From positions 12,225,808-12,289,807 of the forward strand of contig WARS01000013.1 in the NCBI GenBank assembly GCA_008933995.1: a stretch of DNA of 64,000 nucleotides, read 5' to 3'. This stretch comes from Datnioides undecimradiatus. Its lineage: Eukaryota; Chordata; Actinopteri; Lobotiformes; Datnioididae. Positions 48,348-63,200 of this stretch are shown piece by piece. Position 1 is the first letter of the stretch. Every line of letters starts with the position of its first letter. The notes beneath the pieces were generated by a model. The model saw only the letters and a list, made by a program, of their open reading frames with translations. It searched no databases and had not been told where the DNA came from. The position numbers and the translations under genes are program-made.

Positions 48348-51287
48348 AAACTTAAGCAGCAGCAGTAGAGGCAGCGGCATCAGAAGCTAAGTCTTAGACT
48401 GGACCCTTAAAGGGATTTAAAGAACTTCAAAATGCTTCATCTGCTCCATGAAATACAGCTTGTCAGTGTCTCACAACATAGCACACACCCCCTGCTGCTG
48501 ACTGCCAATAACACCCACACTCGCACCCCAACACACACGCACAGAGATTTGAGAGAGCGTGGTGGTGCAAGTGAAATGCAGGATTTGTGAGAAGGACACA
48601 GTGGTAGGACAAATATTGCTGTATGTAGCTAATGGCTCCTGTGAAGCTGATGTGTATATGCATGTATACATGCGCATCGTACCTATTCTGTGTGTTCATC
48701 TGTGTTTGTTTAATCATTTGTGTTTGACCGGATCCAGGGTATGACATTTACCAATGACGTGTGTTTAATTCAAATGAAATGAGTGAGAGTCTTGTGATAA
48801 TTTCATGTGTGCACATTTAAAATGTTCATGGCAAGAAGGAACCCAGGCTATAAAACACAGAATATGATCAATCCCTTGTATAGTGCTCAGTTAGTTAGTT
48901 CAGGTATGCTAGTACTGCTGATTTCTTGTGTAAGAAAACAGTTCAAGTGATAAATTGCCCACACTGAGTCAGCACTTCCCAGTATTGTAAGTGTCCAACT
49001 GGGCTGATAGATCACACACAAGCACAGCCATGCATGCACGCATTAACAGACACAAAACGCTCAGACTTGGATGTCTCGCACAGAGAAAGATGTATGTGCG
49101 GTTATCCAGCTCAGAGCACCATCATGGCCGACTGTGTTGTGAAGACAGACTCTGATGTGCTTGATGACATACACCAACTTACTCTGCTGAATAGACCCCT
49201 ATCTGGGGCTGATTTAAACAGCATGAGCTCACAAAGTATATAGTGAAGCAACTAATAAGATATATCTGGTGCACGCACATCCACCGAAAGCTTCTCAGAT
49301 TGTCGTATCTCTTTATTAAATCAAGACCCGTTTATTCAGCACCACCTACAAACATACCTCAGTTCTCAGCTGCAGTCTGTTATTCATTTACTTCCAGCTC
49401 CATTCACAGACACGTGGGCTGGTTCAGACTCTCAAACGTGTGTGCACGTGTCGTATGCGCGCACACACACATACACCTACACATATACAGACTCTATTCC
49501 TGCTTCTTTGAATTCATGGTGAAGTTGTTCTGCTGCTTCTTTTTATCATCTCTGGATTAATTAGTTTTTGTGTCTCCTTGTTTTTTTCTGTAAAGCATGA
49601 GAACCTGTTGTTTAAAATCACTTTCTGAATACACTTGAGCTCAATTCTAAAATTCATATTAAGATTACTGACACTCTGATCTGTTCTCTCTCTTCAAAGT
49701 TTTGCTCCCCTTGCTTTTTTCTCCTCGTCAGTGTCACTGACTCGCTATCTCCTGCGCTCCCTCGCTCTCTGTCTTATCAGTGCTGATGGCTTTAAGCATG
49801 TGTGCTGAGAGGTCTATTAGTTAGCAATCGTTCTGTCAGATAATGCTTCATATCTCTCTGCTGGTTCACTGTACTTACAGCTTTGATCTGCCTGCAGGAG
49901 GTGGGAGCACAGCTGCTGGGATATCAGATTGGGGCACAAACTTTGACCATTTTTTAAGAACATATATTTTTGGTTTTAGCTTGTGATTGATTTCAGTCTC
50001 TTTGTGTGTGAATAAAAGCTAGATGAATGTCATAACATTGTTATATTTATTGACATACTATATCAAGGCGAACTGTATTTGTGTATATGTCCTTTAGCAA
50101 TTGCGTGTGTGCATTCAATTGACCTACATCAGCTCATTAAACTTGGAGGTCTGGTGAGTCTTAACATATTGTATGTGCGTTTGAGGGGGATGTGTGTGTG
50201 CACATCCGCATGTCTTGGTATTGCACTCAATTCAATTCATTTCAAGGAACCATTTGTTTTGTGGTTGCATAGTAAAGTCCATGTATTACATCTAATTACA
50301 ACTCTAATAGCCTTTACTGCTCCTACATATTGTAATTGTATGAATAACTGACACACACACACTCACTGTCATCTCTGTGGCCAGCTCTGTCTGTCGATGA
50401 TGAAGGTCAGTAAGCATTGTGGTGCCCCATTAGAATAATGGGGGCTGTGACGTGGCCCGCCCCAGTACAAGAAGAACATCATTCACACTTAGCTGCTTCG
50501 CTCCCTCTCTCTCTCTCTCTCTCTCCGTCGCCGTATGCCCTGCATCGTCTCTTCTTGCCCTCAATTCCACACTTCAATAGCCCTTTCATTTACTCATGCT
50601 AACTCTCACGCACTCCGTCTCTCTAGTGTGAACACACAATTTGACTTAAAGCACACAAACACAGACTGCATGTCAGTGACATCAGATGACTCTTGGATTT
50701 TTTCTGAACATCTTGAATTTGAATCAAAAATTCAAGCTATGCACTCATTGTAAATATCCTATCAGTTGAGAATATAAACAAAGAATATAAATGCACCGAG
50801 GAATGCTTATGAATGTTTAATTGGAAATGGCCTGCGGTATAAGCAATTGGTAATGGTGGCCTAGATCTGGATAACTATAATTAGGCGTCTGTAGTTGACA
50901 GCGTTCTGTTTGACTTAAGATTGGTGGTTGCTCTGTTTGTTTGCTATTAACATACAGCACAAGAGGAGTTCTATTCAGTCGCTAGATGCCTTTTAATACT
51001 GTAGTGCACACCACAGTGCAGTTTCTTGGCAGTCTTTGGAAGACAAACAGTGCTTGGAAGCATAGCCACCCCTAGATGTAGAGAAAACTTTAAGCTGTTC
51101 AAAAACCCACCAGGACAGTCAGTAAGTTAGTGTTGTTCAATAAGGAAATATGGTTCAAATTAGTTACTGAATCTCCAATGTCTCTTTTTTGTGCAAACTG
51201 GGAAATAATTTTTCTTAATCACACATTTCACAAATTCAACGTTAAACTCTGGTGGAATGAGTTAACTCCTGTTAACTACTGTATATA

Positions 51288-51440
51288 GTCCCTCACAACC
51301 TTAAAGAAACTGCTGAAGACCCTATTGTTTTCAGAATCACTTACTTATTACATGTTGTATTTCCTACCTAGATCTCTGCGTGTGTTGTACTTATTCTACA
51401 TGTATGTTGCTTTGGATAAAAGTGTCTGCCATCCGTGTGG
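51288..51440 (+). mobile_element. Relic of an L2/CR1-like LINE or derived SINE 3' tail
   Basis: The segment gctttggataaaagtgtctg at 51409-51428 matches the widely shared fish element tail (gctttggataaaagcgtctg). Upstream ctgctgaagaccctattgtt resembles the preceding part of the same element. Heavily degraded. Confidence 0.55.
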
Positions 51441-52930
51441 TAGCTTTTTGATTTGCTTTCACAATGTGTTACTCAAGCTCCCATTAAAAGGCTCTGAACA
51501 TGAATGTGCATATGATTTTGTTTGCAAGCAAAAATGTGTCTGAGCTTTCTGGGAAGATTTTAATGAAGCTCTCAGTTAATTCTTTATCAAATGCAGGTGT
51601 ACAGGAAATAGTATCATTCATGAGACAAATACACCCAGTGTGCTGCCTGCCACAGGTGTCTGTTTTCTCATAACTCTGATCTAAAGTGTTTTCAGTGGAG
51701 TTGCAAAGGGGAAATTTTAAAGTTTTCTTTTAATAACATGTTGAATTACTCACAGGATTCTCCTGAATAATTCAACAGTACTAGCAGCCATCAGTTTTGG
51801 ACATCAGTGTAAATTTCAACCTGAGGAGGAGAAGAAGTTTTTTTCTGTCAGCGTGGCATGGTCGGCTGGCTATAAATACTGCGATGCCCATGAGCCATCG
51901 TTGATGAAGCAAATTGTGAATGCTTTGTTGTTTTCCCAGTCTATTTGATAAATTCATCTGAAATTGACCCAGAATCTGAAACAGACTTAAACTAATGAAT
52001 AGTTTATCAGGTTTCTACAAAGACAAATGTTTAGCTTCTAGCATATTTTAAGCCCAGTCATTGGATATCTCTAAAGCATAATAGTGGACTTCTGACATTT
52101 TTATGCACACAGGATTGTAGCTTTGACATTTCACTGATAACAACAGCTATTTTCAAATATAGATGTTCATATGTTTCATGTCCATATGTTTCATATGTTT
52201 CACTTTGACTTCTGGATGTTTGAAATATCTCCACACACTGAAGTCTAGCTTATATTTTACTCACATATCATGAAACAATGATAATGGGTATTATTATATA
52301 ATTAGGTCATCTAGTTTCAGAATGCCAGCACTGCGGCATGACCTTGGGAAAACAGTGAATTTATGTATTTGCCATCTACTCCTACTTTTCAGATGTGACA
52401 GCTGTGAGCTCACATCTTTTAAAATTTCATTGGGGAACTATAAAAATGACATTAAAGTTTCAGCTGCAACCTCAGTGTATAATAACCCTGTAGCTAAGGA
52501 GCGGGTGCACTCATCCCTATTGGTCAAGTTTAGTGAAGGTGGCTAACTGCACCAATAGAAAGCATTTTTAATATCAACAATGTTCTTCAAATAGGAGGGG
52601 GGACGAGGCAGGACAACTGCAAATGAGAGATGGACTGAAACAGAGAGGAAGTGCCTGTAGTTGAGTTACATAAAGGTCATATGAAGCTCCTCAGCTTGCA
52701 TCAGGCAGTACCATCTCTCCTCCCACCCCCCACCCCCCCACATCCGCTGCTATCCTCCAATATTCCTTTCCATCCTGTGCCTCTCCAGTTTCAACCGTGC
52801 TCCTTTTGTCATTGTGATCTGTTCATTTTTGCATTCTCCTATCTGATCCTCCATTTCCCTTCACCATGTCTAGTTCTCTCAGCCCTCTCTCAGCCAGTGC
52901 TGGCATGTCAGCATCCTGTGTCAGCAATGT

Positions 52931-52969
52931 CTTCTCTTCTCTTCTCTTCTCTTCTCTTCTCTTCTCTTC
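52931..52969 (+). repeat. (CTTCT)n pentanucleotide array
   Basis: About eight near-perfect CTTCT units: a pure polypyrimidine strand, purine on minus. Confidence 0.95.
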
Positions 52970-53198
52970 ACCCTGCTATCTGGCATGAGCAGAGTAATGT
53001 GTGTATGTGTGCGGTTAGTGTGCATTTGTGTGTGTGTGTGGTGGTGGTGGTGGGGTTACCCTGGAGGAAGCATACACTCAAGTACACACACACCCCCACA
53101 CATACTCGGGCACCCAAAGATCTGTGCCTTAATTGGTCCAGATTGGCTCTGAACTTTGTGCCAGGGCAGTGGGTCCATTGTACCATGTGCCCCCACAT

Positions 53199-53199
<1 letters not shown>

Positions 53200-53257
<58 letters not shown>
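53200..53257 (+). repeat. (AC)n microsatellite
   Basis: About 29 pure units. They account for the long His/Thr and Val/Cys frames here. Confidence 0.96.
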
Positions 53258-53262
<5 letters not shown>

Positions 53263-56200
53263 GTCTCTTTATAAAGAAAAACTTCTATTTGACATTTCTT
53301 TCCTATTCTCTCTCTTGTAAACATTTATTGTCATTGCAGTCTTGTTCTGTAACTCTATACTGTTTCCATGGTTGCCAAATTACAGTAATAAAACTTGCTG
53401 CTCATAAACAACTCGACATATTGAAGAGTGAGTGCAAGTGATGATAAGCAAATACAAAAAGCAGGATACACAGTAACACTGATACAATGTTTAATAAAGA
53501 CCTTTTAGCTTGCTTTTACGACTGTTGCCACATCAGCATCATCATGTGATCAAGCGTATGTTTCATGTAGGTCCTGCACTGTTTTGATCCATCAGTTAAC
53601 TTTAATATTCCTGCTGTTTTAACAAGCTATCCATCCTCACAGCCTGTTACAGATTAACAGTTAATGCAGCACAACTGCGCTTGCTCTTGATTGGCAAACC
53701 TCCATAAACAGCTGCTTAGATCCTTCCAGTCTGACTGATTTAGAGCATTTGAAGTGACACGCCCTGGGGAAAGCCTGCACTGCTCTGCAAGCAAGAGCTC
53801 AGTCTTTATTTTCATTCATGAAAATAAGCTATTAACTAAGCATTAAAAACTGATGTCATTGCCCCCAATGTCAAATAGTGGGCATTCATTATCATTGCTG
53901 CAAAGATCATCTGAATTTGTTGTCAGATTATTTCTAATCCTGTCATCAACAAAATCAATTCTCCTTCTCCCCTCATCACAAATGACATTTCATACCAGCG
54001 GTGCATCATTGTTATCACTCACACTTGCACACACAAACATAAAGACTACACACAACGCCCCGGTGGGAGCAGATCCAGTTGGAGCTTGTTTAATGCTGAC
54101 CCAATGGAATATATATCTGTCCCTCCAGTGTTCCCTTCTCACCCTCAGGGCACGTCGCCAGTGAATCACACATTCACCCACATACATCTACACACAACAT
54201 GCGCTGTATATTCATTGATATCCCACAACCCCCCTGTCTGTCCTTTTACCTACTCAATATCTCTGCTTGGCAGTCCGTTGGCCAGTCAGGCTCCATACAT
54301 GCTTTGCCTGTGTGTGTGTATGTGTGTGTGTGTTCACATGCAGACTCAGGGTTTTCTCTCTCCTCTTCACCTCTCAAAGCCCTGCAAATTCAGTCTCCAT
54401 GGAAACGGGGGGAGGGAAAGGGAGGGGATGATGTTGACTTCCTGACACCTTCTGTCCCGTGGGACACCAACTGTCAGCAACTCCGTATGTTTGTGTGTGT
54501 GTTTGTGTAGGTGTGTGTGAGCACATGCATGTGCATATTTTCAAATATGTCATTAACAGGATGTATAAATGTGACCTGTGTGAGCCTGAAAATGTAGTTA
54601 CACATATGAAAGCATTTTGAATACAAGTTAAATCAGTTTTACACTTTGTGTCGTTGTGTGCGTGTATGTGTGTGTGTAAGTTGGCTTGTGAAGCTTCAAC
54701 CTTCATGGCTGCTTCTTATCGGCTGCCAAAGATGAGCAGCTCAGTGTGTTAGTGGGTCTGGCTGAAAGCTCTGTGGAGGAATCCCCTGTTCATTGGGACA
54801 GGATGATGAAAGCAGTGACGGGAGAACAAACAGGGGGAAGCTAGTGTGGATACAGAAACTCTGTTTGCTTTGTCCCATCACTGAGGACAGTTAAAGCAAA
54901 CTTTGTAGAGCAGTCCTCTGACGGACCAAAAATTACATGTAATACCTAAACATAAGCAGACAGATGGTGTGTGGTTGAGTCCCTTGTTTTATTCATTTGA
55001 AACACATGAAGTACAGCTGACTAGAGCTAAAATAATTAGTTGTGTAACTATTTTGTCACTCAGTCGGTCGTGTTAATGTGAAAAATTAACTGGATCCTGC
55101 TTCTGAAATGTAAATATTTGTTTGGTTTTCTTGTTTTCTATGATAGAAAACTGAACATCTTTGAATTTTGTATCATTGACTGGACAGAAAAAATGCAGTT
55201 TGAATGGGTTAACTTACAGAAGCCAGACATTTGCAGACAAAAACAAATATCAGTTAAATGAAAAAATAATAAGCAGATCAATCAACAGGGAAAAACAATT
55301 GAATAAGTTTTGGAGTAGAATTTAACCTTGAGTTCAATAAACCGCGCAATTAAGTCTTTTTTTAATCATTTAAATGAACTCTGATCATTGTGTAATCAGT
55401 GTTGTCAGTTTTTATCTGAAATGATTTGAATTAGATTTTTACAAACTCTTATTTCATCCATAAATCATCCAGGTTTTTTTGGGGGGGGGTTTCTTTGCAG
55501 TTGGGTGTGTGTACAGAATCTAAAAAAAGAAAAAAGATTTCATGTCAGAGGTGGGGGCCTCATAAAGATGATAGAAAATCAAAATGAAGATAAATGAAAA
55601 GGTACACTGTTGATAATACCTGCAGCTTAAAGAGGAAACAAGAACAATTTGATCCATTGCCTGAAACACTATCATGTCATATAATATGACAAGTGCATGG
55701 CCAAGAAAAGAATTAGCAGCAAGGAAAGTATTTGAACCAGAACATATCCACATGATATGGGGGTACTTTGGCCTTTATTGATAGTGGATGGTCTAGATGA
55801 AATAGGCAGGAAATAAGAAGACAGTAATTAGTAGTTTAAAACACCCAGAAACCAGGATGTCCATAAACAGAGCCAACAGTATTTATTCCTGGATTTTCTT
55901 TTTTAACAAACACTGCCTGAAAGTTTTCATAGCTTCTGAACTACTGAACATGTGCAACAACCCTGTCACAGGTGTACTTTAAAATAAATTAAATTCAGTG
56001 TTTGATTTTTCTTCAGAGGGTGCAACGAGGACAAGATTATAATCCCCAGGGCAAAAACAAATGTAAGGTGGAAGGTAAGATGGTTAACATGAGAAATAAT
56101 AATAATAAATTTGAAAACAATAAGAAAAGGAAAAGAATATGATGAAAGAAGGAATGACAGGAGGAACGGGAAGAAACAAAACCTATGGATGTCCTTTAGG

Positions 56201-56510
56201 AAATGAAGGAAAGGAACACTGTAGGTAACAGGGAGGGAAATATAAGTTTTAAGATATCAGTGTTGGAGCTGCTGGATTCATTAAACAGCCGTGGGCTCCG
56301 CATCCCTGCCTACCACACCCCAGCGTTGCCATGGATATTAGGTCTTGGCAGCACAGCTGTGTGTGTTGGTTTGAGGTGTGCCAGGATGACATCATACAGT
56401 AGCTTGCTGAGAAGGTCTACTGCAGGCACATGGCATCTACAATATTTATAGACCCCCAGAACAGATGAGCTCACTCAGTCACTCAGTGTGACTGGCTTTA
56501 CTTCACACAT

Positions 56511-56511
<1 letters not shown>

Positions 56512-56555
<44 letters not shown>
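56512..56555 (+). repeat. (CA)n microsatellite
   Basis: About 22 pure units. Confidence 0.95.
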
Positions 56556-56557
<2 letters not shown>

Positions 56558-57324
56558 GACACGCACAAAGAGCGAAGAAGTGGCGGAGAAGTTACTCACG
56601 CAATCTGTGCCACACCCACTCAAATAAATATTTCCTCCTCTCTCCTCCATTTTTTCACCCACTGGCCTTGACAAGCGTACTGCATTAAAGTTGACCATAC
56701 AGGCAACACAATATGTGCAGCAGTAATTGAACTACTGTCAAGATGACCCTGACGGAGTTCAGGATTATTGTTAGTCAGAAAATATGAGAAAACACACACA
56801 TACACACACAGTGATATAAAAAGCGTCTGTATTCTCCGTGAAAATGAGCTGCCACTGTATGAGTCATAGGGAGAGGGAATGGTACTTTGTGAGGGATTAA
56901 ACCCGTGGAAAAATAAGGGACTGCTACAATAACCGACCACCACCAGTAGCACGCACACACACACACACACACACAATCACAGTATTGGAATAAACACACA
57001 CACATACCCACACTAAATGACCCCATTCCCCCCAAACATGTTCATATTATACACACACAGGACTTAAATCCTCATATCCCAAAATAAACAAAATCATTTC
57101 TTGGTAGAGCAAATACTGTACAGTGTAACAGCAAAGTATGATTGAGATTGACTATTGTGTGTGAATGCGTGTGTGTGTTTGTTTGTGTGTGTGTATGAGC
57201 TAGTGACTGAGTGAATGAGCTTGTGAGTTTGAGTTACAAGGCTGGAGAGTGCCAGAAAGAAAAATCACATTTTATAAATAAATCATCCATGGCCTTGTGA
57301 TGGATGTGCGCATGCACACACAAA

Positions 57325-57349
<25 letters not shown>
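57325..57349 (+). repeat. (AC)n microsatellite
   Basis: About 12 units, close to the GT-rich tract at 57449-57519. Confidence 0.93.
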
Positions 57350-57357
<8 letters not shown>

Positions 57358-57442
57358 AGGATGCAATGCTACATACCACAGCCATCATAATACGGACCAG
57401 ATTAGAGGCAAATCATTTTTAAAGAGCTGTGTGTTGCTGTTA

Positions 57443-57448
<6 letters not shown>

Positions 57449-57473
<25 letters not shown>

Positions 57474-57519
57474 TGTGTGTACATGTGTGTGTGCATGTGT
57501 GTTTGTTGTGTGTGTGTTT
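57449..57519 (+). repeat. GT-rich compound microsatellite
   Basis: (GT)n interrupted by gagt, acat and gcat words. Confidence 0.93.
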
Positions 57520-57867
57520 TTGGTCCCAAGCCAATGGCAGAGCCTTTATGTGTATGTTCTGTTGCGTCCAGAGCTCCACAGACTCATAAGAAACATCCAC
57601 CAGGCAGTTTACCCCCCAGCTTACCAGTTTACCCTTTTATAGCATTATATTCAGCATCAAACGACAATGTAGTAGTAGAAATGTGTGTGTGTGTGTGTGT
57701 GTTCGAACAAATATCTTGTAGAAGGTCCTTTTTGTATCACTCACCAAATGCTATGTGAACACAATGTAGATCTCACTTTAAATACCTGTTATGTTGATTT
57801 AATATGTTTATGTGATTAAACATCAGACCCTGAACAAAACTACTCCACAGTTAAATGTATGCATTGT

Positions 57868-57929
57868 GTCTGTGTGTGTGTCTGTGTGTGTGTGTGTGTG
57901 CGTGTGTGTGTGTGTGCGTGTGTGTGTGC
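57868..57929 (+). repeat. GT-rich compound microsatellite
   Basis: (GT)n with tct and gcg interruptions. Confidence 0.93.
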
Positions 57930-60059
57930 ACATGTATTTTCTTAGTTATGAAAAGAAAGATGCTTATTTTAGGAAACTGCGTGAGAGAAAGTCTTTCGTG
58001 ATACATTCCCGCTCCTTCTCCTGTCTCTCACTCTGACTCTCCCCCTTTGCTCCCTCTGCCACTGTCACACATCAGCTCTCCCAAAGGCTGCAGTGTTTTA
58101 TGAGCAGTTTTATTGAGTTTCACTGGCTGGATAAGGACTTTAGATGAGGAGGAGTCCATGGCATGTCAAGTCCAGCCCCTACTATAAGTCAATTAAGTCA
58201 TTGTTCATGTTAAGCAAGTGGTGCACAATTTTCCACATTTAAATCAGTAAAGAGGAAGTGGTCATGTATGGAGCTGAGTGTTATTTTCGACATGGCTCCA
58301 ATATACACGGCACGTCAGACTAAAGCAACAGCATCTCAGAGCAAAATGAAACACTTGTGCCTGTACCTGACACAAGATCAAACTCAAGAGTATTGCAATA
58401 CCATGGGATTTGTGAACTACAAAGATGGAGGACAAGATGGCACAGTGTATGCTTAATATGATCATGAACACTTTTAAAGTAATGGAATGACCTGAAGAAG
58501 AAACCTTGTTGAATAAATTTTATGCTGATTTATTCATATAAGACAATATTCTTACCATGATATTCTCAGTAATGTGAAAATACTGCTCAGTATCCACAGT
58601 GGGTTTTTGTATTCACTTCCACACACCACGTTTTCCATCCATGTGTTTTACCATGCCAGAAGGGCAGGGGCTGTGGGGGAAGGACGGGACAGCAGTGTGA
58701 CGCCTCACTTTCAGGCACCATGAGAGGTGCCTGTCGTGCCTCTGTCATTACAGTTACAGTTATTGTGAACTTACTGTAGACACACAAACACACACACACA
58801 CACACACTCTCAGTGGTGTAGAGTTACATCCTGCCACTGCAGTTTGCACTTTGTGAAGGGCAAGAGCAGCTTTAACTGACCTCCACAAACACGTGCAAAC
58901 ACATAATACCTAGGCTGCTCATTACTCACAGTCATTTTTAGCAACATGAAGAATTGGGAAGTGGTGAGATTATTGAAAATTATGCTGGATGTACCCTTGG
59001 AGCAGTTTATTTACTCTGAATATGAAGATTAATATTAATACAGCAATGTTTGATGCATCTCCTGCTTTCCTCTCGAACCACTTTCATCTGCAAAGCAGAG
59101 CAGCTGGGATGGACTGAGTGTGTGTGTTTGTGAGGCCTCTTGGGTATGTGTGTGTGTTAGGCTGTGTGTTTTTCAGTGAATGAGTTGCTATGTTTGTGCA
59201 TAGTACAAGTGTATATATTATAATCAGCCAGACATGACCAAAACTGTTTCTGTGTGCATCACAGCCTGGTTAAGCATTGTTTTTATGTGGACTTAATCTT
59301 TTTTTTTACTCTGAATAAACAGAGCAAATAAACAGACAAACATATTTTTTATGATTTTTATGGCGAGAGTAAAATATCTGTACATGAATAAAAGGAGGAG
59401 AACATTTTCCATTTCAGGAATAGAGTAGTTGGGGCTGCATGTATAGTTCAGAGGTGAATGTGTATGTGAACAATGTTTGTGTGTATTTTGGTAGTAATAG
59501 GCTTCCCTCTGGGCTGACCAGGAGCTTTAGGAGGACACAGTGAAGGAGAGATGGAGGGAGGTAGGCCAGGCGTTCTGGCTGAGTGATGAGGACAGCAGCA
59601 GAGAGAGACAGAGCTGACACAGGAGCTTTAGACAGGGGCAGAAGGGAGGAGGTGACAGAGGAGACTGAAAAAAACAAATAAGGAAAGCAGGAGGAGGAGC
59701 AAGAGAACAAGGTGATGAGGAAGGTGGTGACCTAGAAGGGTGGATAAATCTTCCTAGAGTGATGACTGTGTCTGATTTATGGATGGTAATTTCCCGGTTT
59801 TACATGTTTACAGTTGCAATTTGAGCTAGTCCCTAATCAGGAGGAGAGGAAATGAGCAGATGATAGAAATGCATATATCGTCATCTAGGTCACTTTAGTT
59901 TTAACAGCTTTATGAGCAGCACCAGCAAACTTTAGGAATCCTTGCACTGGCAGCATACACGCACTGTTTTCCCCATCTTATTTGTTTCTAGACACTGATC
60001 TGACAGATGAATTCTAATATTATATTATAAATATTATGATATAATCAGGATGAATTATA

Positions 60060-60245
60060 ACAAAGGTGGACATCCTCAGACTATTTATTGAGCAACATCA
60101 CCTACATTATTTTGCCAAATATTTTGTTTGATGACTTGCAATAAACCAGTATGTTAGCATTGTCACTATAAAGGGTTAGCATTTTGCTCAAAGCATCAAC
60201 TCAAAGAGCTGCTAGGCTTTCTGTAGGCTTCTGTAACTCTCAAGC
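60060..60245 (+). mobile_element. Relic of the teleost 'tgttagcattgtca' repeat
   Basis: Ordered words cagtatgttagcattgtcac, ttagcattttgctcaaagca and agagctgctaggctttctgt match, with mismatches, a very common perciform interspersed repeat. No ORF. Confidence 0.5.
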
Positions 60246-63200
60246 TAAGATGCCAAACATACCTATATTTCTAGAAGCTTTGTTGTTTTTCTTTGTCTTA
60301 TATGGACATATAAATATTTTCTTTTTATAAGTGAGACAAGCAAATTGAAAAGATTGTTATTTGAGGAACTGTATTTTCTGACTTTCTACAGCAAAATCAA
60401 TCAATCTGCATAATTAATTAATGTAATTAATTATTTTAATCATTATGTGCAACCCTTAAAAAGTAATTATCGTGTTTGCTAAGTTTGCACCTTAAGATGC
60501 ACAAACAGCCTGACAATGCTGAAAATGCAGTTTTCAGTAGGGTTAGTGTATGACATTAAAGATACAGAAACTAGTTTAGCATTTTTTGCTTTTTTTGTTT
60601 TATTTTTTGTTTTTTGACTGGTTCAGGAAAAATGAGAATTTTCAATGAAATCTATGTGTTTGATATGTGATTTTACTTGTTGTTGAGTACTGCACGTGCT
60701 AGTGGAGGTGATGAGAAGGGTGGGGTGGTTGCCCCCTGCTCCATGTTATGTTATGATGTAAAATGGCTGCTCTACGTTGACGGAAGGTTGAGCTGAGATG
60801 AGCAACGCTGGAGAAAAACTGGAGAGAGAGGAAGAGAGAGGGAGAACTATGGAGTGAAAAAAGGATGAGAGAGGAAGGATGGAGGAGCTGGAGTGGATAG
60901 AGTGTGAAAGAAGTAATCAAGTATAGTTAGGCAGCAGCAAGAGGAGAGAGACTGTGCTAGCTAGAAGAAGAGAAACCTGTGAGAGACTGCCAGATAAAAA
61001 CCATAGTCAGAGGTCTCCTGCTTCAGTGAATTGTGCTGCAGAAAATGCTGGTTCAAATGTGTCAAGTTTTTGGTGTTTTTGTCGGTACTGTTTTGCAGTT
61101 TGTGTTTTGTGTGTGTGTTCACTACTATTCACTACTTACTTATTTACTTACTTTACTATTTACTATACTTACTACTTGTTCGAATGTTTCTTTTATTGCC
61201 CCTTTCTCTAACAATAAATCTCAGGCTCTGCAAAACCTGGCTCCCACTGGTGTCAAGGATGAAAAGTTATTACCATATATGAATTATTAGTGACAATGTG
61301 CTTGTATTGTCACACTTGTTTTTCTGCTTCTGCTTCATCTCCGTCATGGGCCCAAATATCTGCGAATGCAAGCAGTCAGACTCTCTCTCTCTACATGCAT
61401 TTCAGCACTTCCTCTTTGGAGCACCACCAGCTACTCCGAAGCTGTTGAGTTGGCCTCATCACACACATCTTTTGCCTGTTTCTGAGCAGAAACCCAGACA
61501 GGGTGACTTGGTTTACTACTATTTTGTGTGAGTACCTTGTGCTACCAGTAGGGGTCTCTGTCTCATAACTAACTCAGATGGCAGAAGTGACCGGTGTGTG
61601 TGGCTACTCAATGGATGTAACACTGAGGACCAAACCAGCAGTGAGGTGCTGTCAGTTAATGGTGGAAGTCACAACAATCACCAAAGGATGTTTTAATGCG
61701 TGGTGACTTGTTTGTTTCATCTCCCTCTACTGTGAACCCTGTTACCTTGACAACCAGGTGCAACCAAGTAGACCTGCAGTCAGAAACCATTTTCTTTTCT
61801 CTCTGTACATGTATGCGCAGCCACTCCCAATGCTTATGATGTTAAATGAAAATTTTACTATATTTTTTCAACTCACTCAATATAGACCAAAATTAATGTT
61901 TAGCAAAGTGGCTGAATCAGCTGTAAATAGTCGTAACTTAATCATAGAGACACTATAGTGACACACACTTTTATCTGAGGTATATCTTTGCAGAGTTGGG
62001 GTCAGAGTCGTCCTGTTAGCCATGTCGACACACACAGAACAATGAATTTGACTCCAGTCCTGAGCAGAATTTATTATACTGATGCAGAGGGCAAATTTAC
62101 AGGACCATGCAGATAAAGGCATAAAGCCAATGAAAGATTGTAAACTAAAGGGTCAGTCGCTGTTTGAATAATAAGTTCCTGAGTCAAGTGTATGTGTGGG
62201 TGCAGTATATATAGTCTGATTTGTGTGCTCCAGTTAGTAATAATGTAACAGAAAACAATATAATAACAATATATAACATTTGTACAGAGCAGATGAAAAT
62301 ATAAAATGTTAAAATGGAGCTTCATAATGATGTATTTAACTTTGTTTGATTGCTGATATTTTACTGCAAGAACAGAACAGTGCAATAAACAATATGAGCA
62401 CTGAATCGTGGGATCAGTGAAGGATTACAGGCAATTGCTCTGGGAAATGTGAGAGACAGATTTAAAAAAGAAATGGTCAGTCTCAAAGGAGCTGTGGTCA
62501 AGTTATTTAGACTTTTAGTCATCAGCTTCAAAGTCAAGTTTTAAAAACAGCCTGGATCCCACAATTCCCATTATGCAACTCCAAAAAACACTTTCTAAGA
62601 TCCAAATCCCAGATTACACATTTGACATCATCAGGGTTGTTTTTTTAGGCTCGACAAAGCTCCTCTCCAACCATAGAAAACATCATACAGCTGTTTTGGA
62701 CATATAGCACTCAACCTGACAAGTACATCCTTAACATTTTAATCAGTGGATTGCTCCTTAATAATTATGCTGTCTACTTTAGGTGGATCTGGCTTCACTG
62801 GTCTCATGAATATTGGCATCGTGAAATGTGACCCACTAATGTAGAATCAATTTTACAGCAGATTTTCTACATCTTAATAATCATGTGTGATGTTCAAGTG
62901 CGTCATGGCACCCGAAAAGAGGTTAAAAGTCACAAGTCAACTGACATCCTTTGTTGTCCAGACAACACAAACGATACAGTGACAATTGTGCATGATATTT
63001 ATTCCTGTACAAAAAGCACCAGAAGCTGTTTTACTGACTTCAGTCAAGTGCGTGCATTGTGAAGTCCTACTGAGAGAGGAGGGACGAAACAGGCTGGCAT
63101 TTATAAATAGAAAGAATCAGCACACACAATGTCATGCTGGAGGAAAATGGGTCTCTTGAATTTGTGTTGAGTAAGCAGTGACTGGAGTTTTTATTAGGAG

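Noticed and set aside
52651..53274. 207-codon open frame on plus
   Set aside because: Made of a CTTCT array, GT/GGT runs and a long (AC)n; low-complexity composition, no family resemblance.
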